From: Bin55 sp965220235
GTDB lineage: Bacteria > Pseudomonadota > Gammaproteobacteria > Pseudomonadales > Azotimanducaceae
DNA: 64,000 bases
Reading direction: 5' to 3'
Assembly (NCBI GenBank): GCA_965220235.1
Contig: OZ244815.1
Location: forward strand, 1,736,001 to 1,800,000
Numbering within the stretch: position 1 is the stretch's first letter; each line of letters begins with the position of its first letter. Position numbers and translations under genes: made by a program. Of this stretch, positions 41,782 through 51,051 are shown one piece after another. The notes below the pieces were generated by a model, which worked only from the letters and a program-made list of their open reading frames with translations, had not been told where the DNA came from and ran no database searches.

Positions 41782-42951
41782 ATGGCTGAACAGACTAAGA
41801 GCGGGGACTTTCGGGGTCGATGGTTTGGTTATGTTCAGATTGGACTGTTGTTGATCTTGTTGGTGGGAGCAATTTACTTCGCACAGTCCCCTGACCGTCT
41901 CCGTCCCGCAAGCACGAGTGAGTTGGAATTCGGAGTAGCGCAAACACCGTTAGTAAACGTTATGAACCCAACTTCTACAGAGCAACGAATTTCAGTCCAG
42001 TTAACAGGCAACGTTCGTCTCGAACGAAGGACCAATATTTCCGCGGAAGTATCTGCACGAGTAGCTTGGATTTCCCCCGATTTCACCAAAGGCGGATCGA
42101 TCCCAGCGAATCAGACGTTCATCAAACTCGACGACGTGGACTTCTTACAAACCGTTGAACTTGCAGAAGCCAATGTACTAGAAAACGAGGCACGAGTGGA
42201 ACGCCAAAAAAAGCGTGGCGAACACGACGCCAAAGTGTTTGCACATGAATACCCAGGATTGGACGTTTCGCCACGAGTGCGTCGTGAACCATCCGTCGCG
42301 GTCGAAGAGGCGAAGTTAGAGAAGTCGAAAGTTGCGGTGGAGATTGCGCAGAGACGAGTAGATAAGACCGAAATCTCCTTACCTTTCGATAGCAAAGTGA
42401 TCGCGGCCGTCGTTGGACTAGGAGAACTCGTAGGTCCAAGAACACCACTAGGTGTCGCCTACAACCCGACAGATCTACAGATTGAGGCTCCCATTGAGAT
42501 TCGCGAGCTAGTGCAGCTCGAGCCGATAGTTGGTCGTTCCGCTCAAATTCAATCAAACGGTAGATCTTTCGCTGCCACCGTTGTGGGTGTGTCGTCGATA
42601 GTTGCTCCGCAGAGTCGCATGGCATCGATATTTCTAAAGTTCGCTGGAGATAACGCCGCCGACTCGTTACCGCTGCCCGGAACGTTTGCCCAGATCTCCA
42701 TTGAAGGACCTGAAGTCCACGACGTGTTTGTCTTACCACTGTCGGCAGCCCAGGAACAAGAGTCCATTTGGGTCGTCGAGAACGGCGTGCTGCAATCAGT
42801 AACACCGAGAATCTTAGGACGCTCAAAGACTGATTGGATAGTGGAAGCATTCGACTCACACGGCGGCGTCGTATTGGGATCGGTACCTATGGCGCGTGAA
42901 GGATTAGCAGTTGAAATTGGCGTGACTACGGCTGATGGAATGAACAAGTGA
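41782..42951 (+). CDS. RND efflux periplasmic adaptor
   Basis: Membrane-fusion protein linking the RND pump to an outer-membrane channel. Seen: 389 residues with one N-terminal TM anchor (YVQIGLLLILLVGAIYFA, about 17-34) and no lipobox, first lipoyl half around ISAEVSARVAWISPDF, a short charged helical hairpin (about 125-195), second lipoyl half TEISLPFDSKVIAAVVGLGE, beta-barrel, and a C-terminal membrane-proximal domain. It overlaps the pump gene by 4 bases (GTGA). No TolC-like gene follows, so a channel encoded elsewhere is needed. Confidence 0.92.
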   Translation: MAEQTKSGDFRGRWFGYVQIGLLLILLVGAIYFAQSPDRLRPASTSELEFGVAQTPLVNVMNPTSTEQRISVQLTGNVRLERRTNISAEVSARVAWISPDFTKGGSIPANQTFIKLDDVDFLQTVELAEANVLENEARVERQKKRGEHDAKVFAHEYPGLDVSPRVRREPSVAVEEAKLEKSKVAVEIAQRRVDKTEISLPFDSKVIAAVVGLGELVGPRTPLGVAYNPTDLQIEAPIEIRELVQLEPIVGRSAQIQSNGRSFAATVVGVSSIVAPQSRMASIFLKFAGDNAADSLPLPGTFAQISIEGPEVHDVFVLPLSAAQEQESIWVVENGVLQSVTPRILGRSKTDWIVEAFDSHGGVVLGSVPMAREGLAVEIGVTTADGMNK

Positions 42952-45900
42952 ATGACGAGGTCGCAGAGAGTCACACTCCGATAGACATCGAGTCACAACG
43001 AGGGCTGATCTCATATTTCGCGACCAATCGAATCGCTGCGAATGTCCTAATGTTGACGCTTCTCGCCGGTGGGATATTCGTGGCATTGAATCTTCCGATT
43101 CAGCCGTTTCCAGATTTAAACCATCGAACGGTGGTAGTGACTGTTCCAAGTCCTGGATCTTCTCCCCGCGAAGTTGAGGACGACATCAATCGCCGAGTTG
43201 AAGAGAGCGTAATCGGAATTAGTGGAGTTACTCGAGTAGTCGGTACGGCTAGCGAGAATTTAGGTCAGATTAGTATCGAAGTTGACCCGTTTACGGATGT
43301 AGACCAAGTTCTTAACGATGTACAAAGCGCTGTTGACCAAATAGCGAACTTCCCTCCGATTAGTGCCGAGGAAGCCGACGTCTCGCTTGTGCGAACCAGC
43401 AGCGAGGCTATTCGACTAGCAGTATCTTCGCGGCTCCTCAATGCGGAGCAATTACGTAGATTCGCGGAACGACTTCAGGATCGTCTCATGATTCTGCCAC
43501 TAGTCTCAAATGTAACTCTGATAGGACAACGTGATCGGGAAATATCCATCGAGTTAAGCGAGGAGAAGCTTCGGGAGAACAACCTCACATTAGCCGAAGT
43601 AGCACGGAAAGTTCAGACAGTATCGCTGAACGTGACGATGGGTGAAATGCGGACGGAAGCAGGGGGTATCGTCCTTCAAACCGTAAGCAAACGTCGTATA
43701 GGCGACGAGTTCAAAGACATCCCATTGATCACTCGATTGGACGGGACAATTCTGCGACTAGGCGACGTAGCGAGAGTGAACGACGGATTCGAGGATCAAG
43801 ACTTGATCACGGAATTCGACGGCCAACCCGCAATTTGGATCGCTGTTGATGCCGTGGTTGGAACCTCGAAGCACGACGTATCCAAGGCCGTTCGCACTGC
43901 ACTGAACGGTTATGAGGTGCCGAATGGTGTCGACCTTGATGTGTTTAGCGACCATGTCTCGACCATTGAGGATCTCTTGCAAACGATCCTCGGGAACATT
44001 CTGGCCAGCATAGTTTTGGTGCTTGCGTGTCTAGTTCTTGTATTCGATCTTAGGGTCGCGTTTTGGATTGCCGCCGGTATACCGATTTCCTTCCTCGGAG
44101 GGCTTCTTTTTTTTGGATTGGCCGATATAAGCATTAACTCGATAACGATTTTTGCCATGTTCATGTTGGTCGGGATAGTCGTCGACGATGCTGTAGTCGT
44201 TGGCGAGAACATTGCAGCGGAGAGAGCAAAAGGGAAAGCGCCGCTGGAAGCTGCCATTGCCGGTGCGCGGGGCGTAGTTGGTCCGATCACAGTCGGGGTA
44301 TTGACCACGATCATCGCCTTCATACCGTTTTTGTTCTTGACAGCAGGACGATTGCAGTGGCTTCAGGTACTTCCGTACGTTGTCGTATTTGTGCTAATAG
44401 TCTCTCTCATCGAAGCATTCTTCATTCTCCCTGCACATCTTGCGCACGGCTCGTCTTGGAGCGCAGCGCCACTGAGCACCGTTCAATCTCGCATACAACA
44501 AGGCCTCGAGGACGTTAGAGAACGCGTGGTAGCCCCCATGGTTTCATGGGCGGTACGACACACAGTTCTGACAATCATCATCGGTGCAGTGGCGTTCCTG
44601 GCCAGTCTGCTTCTTATCGGCTCTGGCGCAATACGATTAGTCATGTTCGATGTGGGAAATACGTCAGATTCGATAACCGCAGACATTAATCTGCCAATCG
44701 GTACGCCGATTTCAGAGACACGGACTGTGGTTGATCAATTGGTCAGTGCGGGTTACGATCTCAATGAGCAAATTGAAGGTACGACAGTTAAACACGTAAG
44801 CATTACAGTCGGCGATCTGATGCAAGGACAAGCAGAGACAGGTGTAAGTCTCTCCGAACATGCTTCAAACACCCACAAAGCATCGGTTACGCTTCATCTC
44901 AATGAACGCCCATTGCGTCGCGTCGCGCCAGATGAGGTCGAACGCGCGTGGCGAGATCTCATCGGACGCGTGTCCAAACCTGAGAAGCTCGTAATTCGTC
45001 AATTTATCGCGCAACCTAACGTCGCGTATGCCCTCGTGCATCCAGACGCTGATGTTCTGCAAGCTGCTGCTAATGAGGTAAAGTCCTATCTCCACGAAAT
45101 TGGCGGTCTATTCGATATTTCCAGCTCTCTAATCCTCGGTAAGAGACACTTTGAAATTGATGTGAACGACCTCGGCGCAACTGCCGGTTTAACGCCTGGC
45201 ATCGTTGCTGCTCAATTGCGAGCGCACTACGTTGGGGTTGAGGTTCAACGAATTCAAAGGGGACGCGAGGAGATCATCGTGATGGTGCGTTTCGCTCGTG
45301 AACAGCGACACAGTCTCGATGAACTAAATGACCTTCGCATTAGTCTCCCCCGTGGCGGCGAGATTCCATTGGCATTGGTAGCCACGTTGACTGAAAATCG
45401 TGACTACGAAACGCTAACAAGAATCGACGGGAAGCAGGCCGCGCTAGTAAGTGCATTTGCGGACACGTCAGTCATCACACCCATGAGAGCGCGACGCCTC
45501 GTCGAATCGAATGTCTTCCCAACGCTCCGGGATCGCTTCCCGAATCTGCAGATCGAGTCCGATCTCGGTGCTCGTTCCGAACGTGTGTTATTCGAAACGC
45601 TCGGAATCCTAGTGCCTATTGCTCTCCTAATCATGTATGCCCTAATGGCAGCTTTCTTACGGAGCTACTGGAAACCACTTGTTGCTGTGTTAGGAATTCC
45701 GATTGCGCTGACAGGCGCGATATTCCTGCACTTCGTGTTAGGTTGGAACTTTTCAGCAATTTCCTTGTTTGGGGTCATTGGTGTCAGTGGAATCATCGTC
45801 AACGACGCGTTGGTTCTTCTAGATCGCTATAACACACTTCGACGGGAACAAGCGCACCTACCCGCTATTGCTGCGGTGGCGGCCGCTTCGCACCATCGAT

Positions 45901-46091
45901 TCCGTGCGGTGCTCTTGACCACATTGACGACCTTATTAGGGTTATCTCCCATGCTCTACGAACGCAGCGACGAGCTTCTCTTCCTGATTCCACTGGTCGT
46001 AAGCATGTTTGGCGGGTTGATTTTCGCAACGGTCTTCGTACTTCTCTTCCTACCCGCTTTGGTCATGCTCATCGAAGGTCGTAAGGAGTAA
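42948..46091 (+). CDS. RND efflux transporter permease (HAE1/HME-like)
   Basis: Proton-driven inner-membrane pump. Seen: 1047 residues, the usual RND length, from a GTG that overlaps the adaptor stop. TM1 follows FATNRIAANVLMLTLLAGG; the porter domain starts IQPFPDLNHRTVVVTVPSPG with the familiar S-P-x-E-V-E repeat; TM4 has the proton-relay Asp pair in GIVVDDAVVVGENI; GVVGPITVGVLTTIIAFIPF follows; and the second half repeats the plan with GVSGIIVNDALVLLDRYN. AcrB's TM10 lysine position (KNAIL) is Asn here, so the proton relay may differ from AcrB. Confidence 0.95.
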   Translation: MNDEVAESHTPIDIESQRGLISYFATNRIAANVLMLTLLAGGIFVALNLPIQPFPDLNHRTVVVTVPSPGSSPREVEDDINRRVEESVIGISGVTRVVGTASENLGQISIEVDPFTDVDQVLNDVQSAVDQIANFPPISAEEADVSLVRTSSEAIRLAVSSRLLNAEQLRRFAERLQDRLMILPLVSNVTLIGQRDREISIELSEEKLRENNLTLAEVARKVQTVSLNVTMGEMRTEAGGIVLQTVSKRRIGDEFKDIPLITRLDGTILRLGDVARVNDGFEDQDLITEFDGQPAIWIAVDAVVGTSKHDVSKAVRTALNGYEVPNGVDLDVFSDHVSTIEDLLQTILGNILASIVLVLACLVLVFDLRVAFWIAAGIPISFLGGLLFFGLADISINSITIFAMFMLVGIVVDDAVVVGENIAAERAKGKAPLEAAIAGARGVVGPITVGVLTTIIAFIPFLFLTAGRLQWLQVLPYVVVFVLIVSLIEAFFILPAHLAHGSSWSAAPLSTVQSRIQQGLEDVRERVVAPMVSWAVRHTVLTIIIGAVAFLASLLLIGSGAIRLVMFDVGNTSDSITADINLPIGTPISETRTVVDQLVSAGYDLNEQIEGTTVKHVSITVGDLMQGQAETGVSLSEHASNTHKASVTLHLNERPLRRVAPDEVERAWRDLIGRVSKPEKLVIRQFIAQPNVAYALVHPDADVLQAAANEVKSYLHEIGGLFDISSSLILGKRHFEIDVNDLGATAGLTPGIVAAQLRAHYVGVEVQRIQRGREEIIVMVRFAREQRHSLDELNDLRISLPRGGEIPLALVATLTENRDYETLTRIDGKQAALVSAFADTSVITPMRARRLVESNVFPTLRDRFPNLQIESDLGARSERVLFETLGILVPIALLIMYALMAAFLRSYWKPLVAVLGIPIALTGAIFLHFVLGWNFSAISLFGVIGVSGIIVNDALVLLDRYNTLRREQAHLPAIAAVAAASHHRFRAVLLTTLTTLLGLSPMLYERSDELLFLIPLVVSMFGGLIFATVFVLLFLPALVMLIEGRKE

Positions 46092-46489
46092 CCACCGACT
46101 AATATTCATGCATGATTGTGCGTCGCACGACATTAAGGTGTAAGTCCAGAGTAAGTCTGAACAATGACCACCGTGCTAAATCTACTTGCCATAGCCATAC
46201 AAACGTGATGTGAGAACACTGTGTAACGAGGAATCTGTCTTATCTACTTGGTCGGTTCGTCAAATCGGTTACCCATTAGTTCGTCTCTAGATTGCTCACT
46301 CGGTGTGTTTCAAATCCAGATATTCAATTTCATTTCAACTGAAACTAGAACGTCCTGTGACGGCGGATCAAGAGTACATAGACCCGTGGTCCATGGTGCT
46401 GAAGATTACAAGCGATCCTTAGCAGGTTACTGAGTTGCACTTGCACAAAAACTCAGCTGATCCGTATTAACCAGCGCGATTTAGAGATA
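46092..46489. other. intergenic region upstream of zinc-chaperone operon
   Basis: About 400 bases without a gene. Near the right end is an inverted repeat ctgagtt (46430-46436) / aactcag (46450-46456) whose loop contains ttgcac twice in tandem (46435-46446), just upstream of the Zur-box-like palindrome listed next. No terminator for the RND operon was recognised. Confidence 0.5.
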
Positions 46490-46504
46490 TGTTATAACGT
46501 AACA
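46490..46504 (+). promoter_or_regulatory. Zur-box-like operator
   Basis: TGTTATAACGTAACA at 46490-46504 is a TGTTA-N5-TAACA palindrome, close to the gammaproteobacterial Zur consensus built on TGTTATAATATAACA (family knowledge, from memory). It overlaps a tataac -10-like word and ends 17 bases before the ATG of a COG0523 zinc-chaperone gene, the place where Zur would block transcription when zinc is plentiful. Confidence 0.65.
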
Positions 46505-46521
46505 ATTAAATAGAGGCAGAT

Positions 46522-47739
46522 ATGGGATCACTTTTGCCTGTAACCGTGTTGTCAGGGTTCCTTGGAGCTGGCAAATCGACGATCATGAATCACGTTCTCA
46601 ACAATCGAGAGGGTTTACGGGTTGCTGTTATTGTGAACGACATGGGCGAAGTCAATATCGACGCGGATCTCCTCCGAGAAGACGTGTCGCTTCAGCAAGT
46701 GGACGAGAAGCTGGTTGAGATGACCAACGGCTGCATCTGCTGCACGCTTAGAGAGGACCTGCTTGTTGAGGTGGTGCGTCTTGCAGACGAGCAACGGTTC
46801 GATTACCTTCTGATCGAATCGACCGGAGTTTCGGAGCCGTTACCAGTGGCTGAGACATTTACGTTTGAGGATGAAATGGGTCGCTCGCTGTCCTCGGTTG
46901 CCCAGCTCGACACGATGGTGACCGTTGTCGACGCTTACAACTTTCCGCGACTCATGGACGAAGCTGAGAGTTTAAAAGACAAGAACATGGAAATCGGCGA
47001 GGAAGACGAACGCAATATTGCTGATCTCCTCATCGATCAGGTCGAGTTCAGCAACGTGATCGTCGTGACAAAAACCGATTTGATTGATCCCGCTCAAGCC
47101 GAGGAGTTGCTCGCCACTTTGCGTCGCCTAAATCCCGGCGCTGAAGTACGTGTTGCCGATCACGGCAAGATTGATCCAGCCACTATTCTCGGTACAAACA
47201 AATTTGATATGGTTGAGGCGGCGAGCGCACCGGGTTGGCTCGCCGAACTGCGTGGCGAACATGTGCCCGAGACTGAAGAATACGGTATAGGTAGCTTCGT
47301 CTACCGGGCGCGCAAGCCATTTCATCCTCAGCGACTTTATGACTTTCTCGTTGAAGGTTGGCATTACGGTAACCTTGTTCGATCCAAAGGCTTTTTCTGG
47401 CTAGCCTCGCGCTTTGATCTAGCGGGTTCGTGGTCTCAAGCGGGAGGCATCATGAATCACGGATTTGCGGGTCTTTTTTGGTCTGCAGTCTCAAAAGATC
47501 AGTGGCCTGATCATATGGAACACAGAGCGGAGATTGAAAGTAAAAGCGAACCACCTTACGGCGACCGGCGTCAGGAGATAGTCTTTATTGGGCAAGAACT
47601 CGACGAAGCATCCGCAAGAAGTGCGTTGGATGCGTGCCTTTTAAATGACCGAGAGTTTGCGCTCGGTCCGGATGTTTGGAAGCAGTTCCCCGATCCGTTC
47701 CCGCAATGGATTCGTGAAGTAGAGGAGATGGAAGTCTGA
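46522..47739 (+). CDS. COG0523 metallochaperone GTPase (ZigA-like)
   Basis: G3E-family GTPase thought to deliver zinc during zinc limitation. Seen: 405 residues with the P-loop GFLGAGKST at 12-20, the metal-binding CxCC (TNGCICCTLRED, Cys71, 73 and 74), Walker B ESTGVSEPLPV, base-recognition TKTD, and a C-terminal CobW_C domain (about 280-390: EYGIGSFVYRARKPFHPQRLY through QEIVFIGQEL). It is preceded by a Zur-like operator and followed without a gap by a DUF1826 gene, a pairing known from Zur-regulated operons. The symbol zigA would fit but orthology is not proven. Confidence 0.9.
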   Translation: MGSLLPVTVLSGFLGAGKSTIMNHVLNNREGLRVAVIVNDMGEVNIDADLLREDVSLQQVDEKLVEMTNGCICCTLREDLLVEVVRLADEQRFDYLLIESTGVSEPLPVAETFTFEDEMGRSLSSVAQLDTMVTVVDAYNFPRLMDEAESLKDKNMEIGEEDERNIADLLIDQVEFSNVIVVTKTDLIDPAQAEELLATLRRLNPGAEVRVADHGKIDPATILGTNKFDMVEAASAPGWLAELRGEHVPETEEYGIGSFVYRARKPFHPQRLYDFLVEGWHYGNLVRSKGFFWLASRFDLAGSWSQAGGIMNHGFAGLFWSAVSKDQWPDHMEHRAEIESKSEPPYGDRRQEIVFIGQELDEASARSALDACLLNDREFALGPDVWKQFPDPFPQWIREVEEMEV

Positions 47740-48350
47740 TGCGACAGGTAACCGGTGATCTACTGGGCGATTTTGCTGCGATATATGACGAGGATGTTGA
47801 ACTCGTCAGCGTGACACGCCCACAAGCAAGAGTTTGTGAAGCCTTATCAAGACGATTGATCCGTTCGCGTCAGGTTCCCGAACTACGATGGGTCCAATCT
47901 GTTGATGATTCCGAGGCTCCGACTCGCGAGTTGCCGTCGACGATCGACGCCGACGTAGCTTCTTCGCTCTTCGATCAAATCGCTGAGGCTAGCGAGATGT
48001 TAGGCGAGCTTTTGGAATGTGAACAAGTCGGGGTTCGACTTGAGACATTGAATGCGCCGATGTGCCCGCGTTTTCATGTGGATCACATTCCTTGCCGAAT
48101 GTTGATTACGCTCAGCGGAGAAGGTACAGACTGGATTCCGAACAGCGAAGTCGACTGGCGCGTTTTCGATAACCTTGAAACCGCGGCACCTCCCATTCAC
48201 GAAAACAAGCAGATTCAACGTTTAAACACTGGCAACTGGTCGTTACTGAAGGGTGGTGCGTGGAAAAAAGATGGCTTTCGCGGAGTCGTACACCGATCGC
48301 CACACGACGTCGGTGAACGATTGCTTCTAGCTCTTGATCCGGTTTTTTAA
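47739..48350 (+). CDS. DUF1826 domain protein
   Basis: Function unknown. Seen: 203 residues, no signal. The family core is recognisable at NAPMCPRFHVDHIPCRMLITLSGEGTDWIP (given here in pieces: MCPRFHVDH, PCRMLIT, GTDWIP), followed by LLKGGAWKKDGFRGVVHRSP. The Cys and His residues in CPRFHVDH and PC could bind metal. The ATG shares one base with the stop of the zinc-chaperone gene, so the two are translated together; a role in zinc limitation is inferred from that. Confidence 0.85.
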   Translation: MRQVTGDLLGDFAAIYDEDVELVSVTRPQARVCEALSRRLIRSRQVPELRWVQSVDDSEAPTRELPSTIDADVASSLFDQIAEASEMLGELLECEQVGVRLETLNAPMCPRFHVDHIPCRMLITLSGEGTDWIPNSEVDWRVFDNLETAAPPIHENKQIQRLNTGNWSLLKGGAWKKDGFRGVVHRSPHDVGERLLLALDPVF

Positions 48351-48484
48351 ACTACTGATGTCGCTAGGGCCGTATAAACGATCGGACGGAGGGCAGACGT
48401 AGCATTCAGCGGAAACTAAATCCCGCCATCTTTCTATACAACGGTGTATACTGAATTTCATGTGAATCATTGACAACGTGTCCT

Positions 48485-48898
48485 ATGTCGCATGTGCTCG
48501 ATCTTTACTCAGCGATAGAAGCGGAAGACATCACTACGATGGGGAAGCTGCTGTCCGGCCGACCTGGCTTTGTCAACTCATTAGAGGAAACTCCGCCTCC
48601 AATCCACTGGGCGATATATTTAAATAAGAGTAATGCAGTCAAACAGCTTCTCGAGCATGGGGCGAACACGGAACTAAAAGATCATGACCGTAACGCAACG
48701 CCACTAGATTATGCGGTCGTATACGCGCGAAAGGACATTGTTCGTCTGCTTGTTTCCCATGGTGCTGATCCGGAAGAAGGTATGCAGGTCGCAGCGAAAG
48801 GCGCGTCAGGTGGTTTTGAGGAGTTCGATGAACTGCCCACTAGAGAAACTTACCAGGAAATGGTCACTTTGCTCGACGAGCTTCGTACGCCGTACTGA
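48485..48898 (+). CDS. small ankyrin-repeat protein
   Basis: Protein-protein interaction module; partner unknown. Seen: 137 residues from ATG 48485 (TTG 48470 is possible) with ankyrin repeats PIHWAIYLNKSNAVKQLLEH-GAN and TPLDYAVVYARKDIVRLLVSHGADP, flanked by a capping helix at each end. An extended -10 (TATACT at 48447-48452) lies 32 bases upstream, so it probably has its own promoter rather than belonging to the zinc operon. Confidence 0.82.
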   Translation: MSHVLDLYSAIEAEDITTMGKLLSGRPGFVNSLEETPPPIHWAIYLNKSNAVKQLLEHGANTELKDHDRNATPLDYAVVYARKDIVRLLVSHGADPEEGMQVAAKGASGGFEEFDELPTRETYQEMVTLLDELRTPY

Positions 48899-49235
48899 GA
48901 AGCATCCGTCGTCGCGATTGAGAAGGCGCTTAATAACCCGTCGTGTATTTATTCGCTAGGTTGTCGCCTTAGGTTTCTATTTAGAGATTGCACTCGCGAC
49001 AGGAGTTGCTCGTTTGACAGACGAGAGATGGTTGGCGAACTCATAGTCGAATTTGACTCCGACAAAACATCGCAGGTATTACGTTCAGCACGCACGATAG
49101 AAATCCCGATCCATGACGACCGAGGATTTCATGAAAAAGAGTCAGAGAATTCGAGATTGGCTAACAATCCCGAACAGATACAAGATCTCAATCTAAAATT
49201 TATGTGTTGAATATCAATACGTTAGATAAGAATAT
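48899..49235. other. intergenic region downstream of tRNA-Ser
   Basis: 337 bases between the ankyrin gene and the tRNA. A 60-codon open frame at 49028-49210 (plus) is very charged and has no recognisable motif; it is not called. No hairpin followed by a T-tract was found downstream of the tRNA, and no integrase or duplicated tRNA 3' end marks an integrated element. Confidence 0.5.
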
Positions 49236-49323
49236 TGGCGGAGGGGCAGGGATTCGAACCCTGGGAGGCGCTAACCTCGCTGGTTTTCAAGACCAGTGCT
49301 TTCGACCACTCAGCCACCCCTCC
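49236..49323 (-). tRNA. tRNA-Ser (anticodon UGA)
   Basis: The minus strand reads a full tRNA of 88 nt including an encoded CCA. The acceptor stem GGAGGGG pairs with CCCCTCC; the anticodon arm CTGGT-CTTGAAA-ACCAG has the anticodon TGA, and a long variable arm (about 14 nt, typical of class II tRNA-Ser) follows; the T-arm is GGGTTCGAATCCC. Reads UCA, UCG and UCU codons depending on modification. Charged by SerS, encoded at 24.4 kb. Confidence 0.97.
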
Positions 49324-49334
49324 GTCGGGACGGG

Positions 49335-49362
49335 ATTATAGGAAGCGAGACCACCTTGTAGA
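49335..49362 (-). promoter_or_regulatory. promoter of tRNA-Ser
   Basis: On the minus strand, TATAAT (complement of 49335-49340) preceded after 16 bases by TCTACA (complement of 49357-49362). The sequence between the -10 and the tRNA is G+C-rich (CCCGTCCCG), the discriminator type found at stringently controlled stable-RNA promoters. Confidence 0.6.
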
Positions 49363-49410
49363 GGGCGTCTTTTCACGACTTTTCGATCGATAACTACCTT
49401 CGGGTTGCGA

Positions 49411-51051
49411 TTAGGAACCGACGTCCGGGTCCGCCAGTTGCTTGGCCCACTTGTAGTCAGCTTTACCGCTCGGACTCCTGAATACTTCGCTTACGTATAC
49501 GAAATCCTTAGGTAGTTTGTAGCGTGCGATGTGCTCTTCGCAGGTCTTGAGAATGTCTGACGAGTCTGGCTCGACGCCGTCACGCATTTGGACGATGGCG
49601 ACGACTTCATTACCCCAACGCTCGGACTTGCGTGCGGTAACGACTGCATCGAACACACTTGGATGATGTTTGATGGCTTGTTCGACTTCCTCTGCGAATA
49701 TCTTCTCGCCACCAGAATTAATAGTGACTGACTCGCGACCATGGAGCTCTAATGAGCCATCGGCCAGCAACCTCACTTTGTCGCCTGGGATCGAATATCG
49801 GGTGCCATTGACCGTCGCAAAGGTTCGTTTGGTCTTTTCTTCGTCTCCCAGATACCCAAGCGGGATGTTCCCACTCCGCGCCCACCAGCCCAGTCCTTCA
49901 TGCCCCGGTTCAAGTTCCGTAGACATATCTTCTGACAGCACCGCGTTGTGCTCAGTTAACGTGAACTGACCAGTACTGATACCGGACTTTGCGCTACTGA
50001 CGTGTGATGCTTGGCCACCTGTCTCGGATGAGCCAGCTGAATCGATGATGTTTAGGTTAGGGAGTAATGCGATGAGTTCTTCTTTCACTTTCGCGGTCAT
50101 GATTGCACCGCCTGTGATGATGTTCCGCAAAGTTGGAAGTTCGCGGTGCGCTCGCGCGAGTTGATCGGCAAGAGGTCGACCGAATGCATCCCCGACGATT
50201 AGCAAATTCGATACATTTTCGCGTTCAATGATGTTGACGACATCTTCCGCGTCGAATTTCCGCACATTGTCTTGAATAACAACCGTGCCACCTGAATTGA
50301 GCATTTGCAGCGCGTTCCAGTGACCAGCGCCATGCATAAACGGCGGAGCAGGTAGCGAACGTCGATCCATCGGGATTGCTCGTTTCACGAATTCGTCCAC
50401 AGTGGTGAGTACAGACCCATTCGTGCGACGTGCACCTAGCGCTGCGATCAGTATGTCTGCTTGGCGCCACAGAACACCTTTAGGCATTCCGGTAGTCCCA
50501 CCGGTGTAGAGGATGTATAGATCGTCTGCGGAAAGATCAACATCGGGTTCTTGTTCGGGAGAAACCGCCAGTGCTTTTTCGTAATCAACGGCTCCATCGA
50601 TCAGAACATCTTCCGAATCTCGAACCTGTAGAAAGACAGATAAAGTAGGAACTTCGTGCCTGATCGCTTCAACGCGGTCTGCCAATGAGCTGTGAAATAT
50701 CAGTGCCTTTGCTTTTGCATCGTTTAGTAGATAGATTAGCTCTTCATCAACGTATCGATAGTTGACATTGAACGCAGATGCACGTGCCTTAAATGCACCA
50801 AGCATCCCTTCTAGATACTCATTACCGTTGTATAGATAGAGACCGACGTGGTCTTGTCCCGACTCCCAAGGTTGGAGTTCGTCCCGAGGTTGATTGAACC
50901 CGATGTCGTTCTGAAGCAGGTAGTTGGCAAGTCGACGAGTACGTTGCTGTAGTTCGTAATACGTAATCCGGCGATCACGAAAAACGATCGCTTCACGGAA
51001 CGGGACAGCATTAGCAACTGCATCGTTGATGGTGCCGAGGTTCATCGTCAT
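49411..51051 (-). CDS. acyl-CoA synthetase (AMP-forming)
   Basis: Activates a carboxylic acid to its CoA thioester through an acyl-adenylate. Seen: 546 residues with the AMP-binding P-loop YTGGTTGMPKG near 185, the adenylate motif DSAGSSETGG, the hinge region LHGRESVTINSGGEKIFAEE, and the catalytic lysine near the end in SPSGKADYKWAK. The N-terminus is typical of fatty-acid or short-to-medium acid ligases related to FadD3/FadD17. It starts right at the stop of the MFS gene (TAGATG), so carrier and ligase probably serve the same substrate. Confidence 0.93.
   Translation of the reverse strand: MTMNLGTINDAVANAVPFREAIVFRDRRITYYELQQRTRRLANYLLQNDIGFNQPRDELQPWESGQDHVGLYLYNGNEYLEGMLGAFKARASAFNVNYRYVDEELIYLLNDAKAKALIFHSSLADRVEAIRHEVPTLSVFLQVRDSEDVLIDGAVDYEKALAVSPEQEPDVDLSADDLYILYTGGTTGMPKGVLWRQADILIAALGARRTNGSVLTTVDEFVKRAIPMDRRSLPAPPFMHGAGHWNALQMLNSGGTVVIQDNVRKFDAEDVVNIIERENVSNLLIVGDAFGRPLADQLARAHRELPTLRNIITGGAIMTAKVKEELIALLPNLNIIDSAGSSETGGQASHVSSAKSGISTGQFTLTEHNAVLSEDMSTELEPGHEGLGWWARSGNIPLGYLGDEEKTKRTFATVNGTRYSIPGDKVRLLADGSLELHGRESVTINSGGEKIFAEEVEQAIKHHPSVFDAVVTARKSERWGNEVVAIVQMRDGVEPDSSDILKTCEEHIARYKLPKDFVYVSEVFRSPSGKADYKWAKQLADPDVGS

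Noticed and set aside
42122..42859. 245-codon minus-strand frame opposite the RND adaptor
   Set aside because: Very Arg/Leu/Ser-rich shadow of a well-supported gene on the other strand.
44107..44115. run of eight T within the RND pump gene, considered as a slippage or frameshift site
   Set aside because: The reading frame and the RND domain order continue without a break across it.
46248..46433. 61-codon open frame upstream of the zinc-chaperone operon
   Set aside because: No protein-like features, lies in a regulatory gap and has no ribosome site.
49028..49210. 60-codon plus-strand open frame before the tRNA
   Set aside because: Highly charged, no ribosome site or motif; too short to support without homologs.
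49236..49323. tRNA-Ser as an integration site of a mobile element
   Set aside because: No integrase gene, no repeated tRNA 3' end and no phage or transfer genes nearby.
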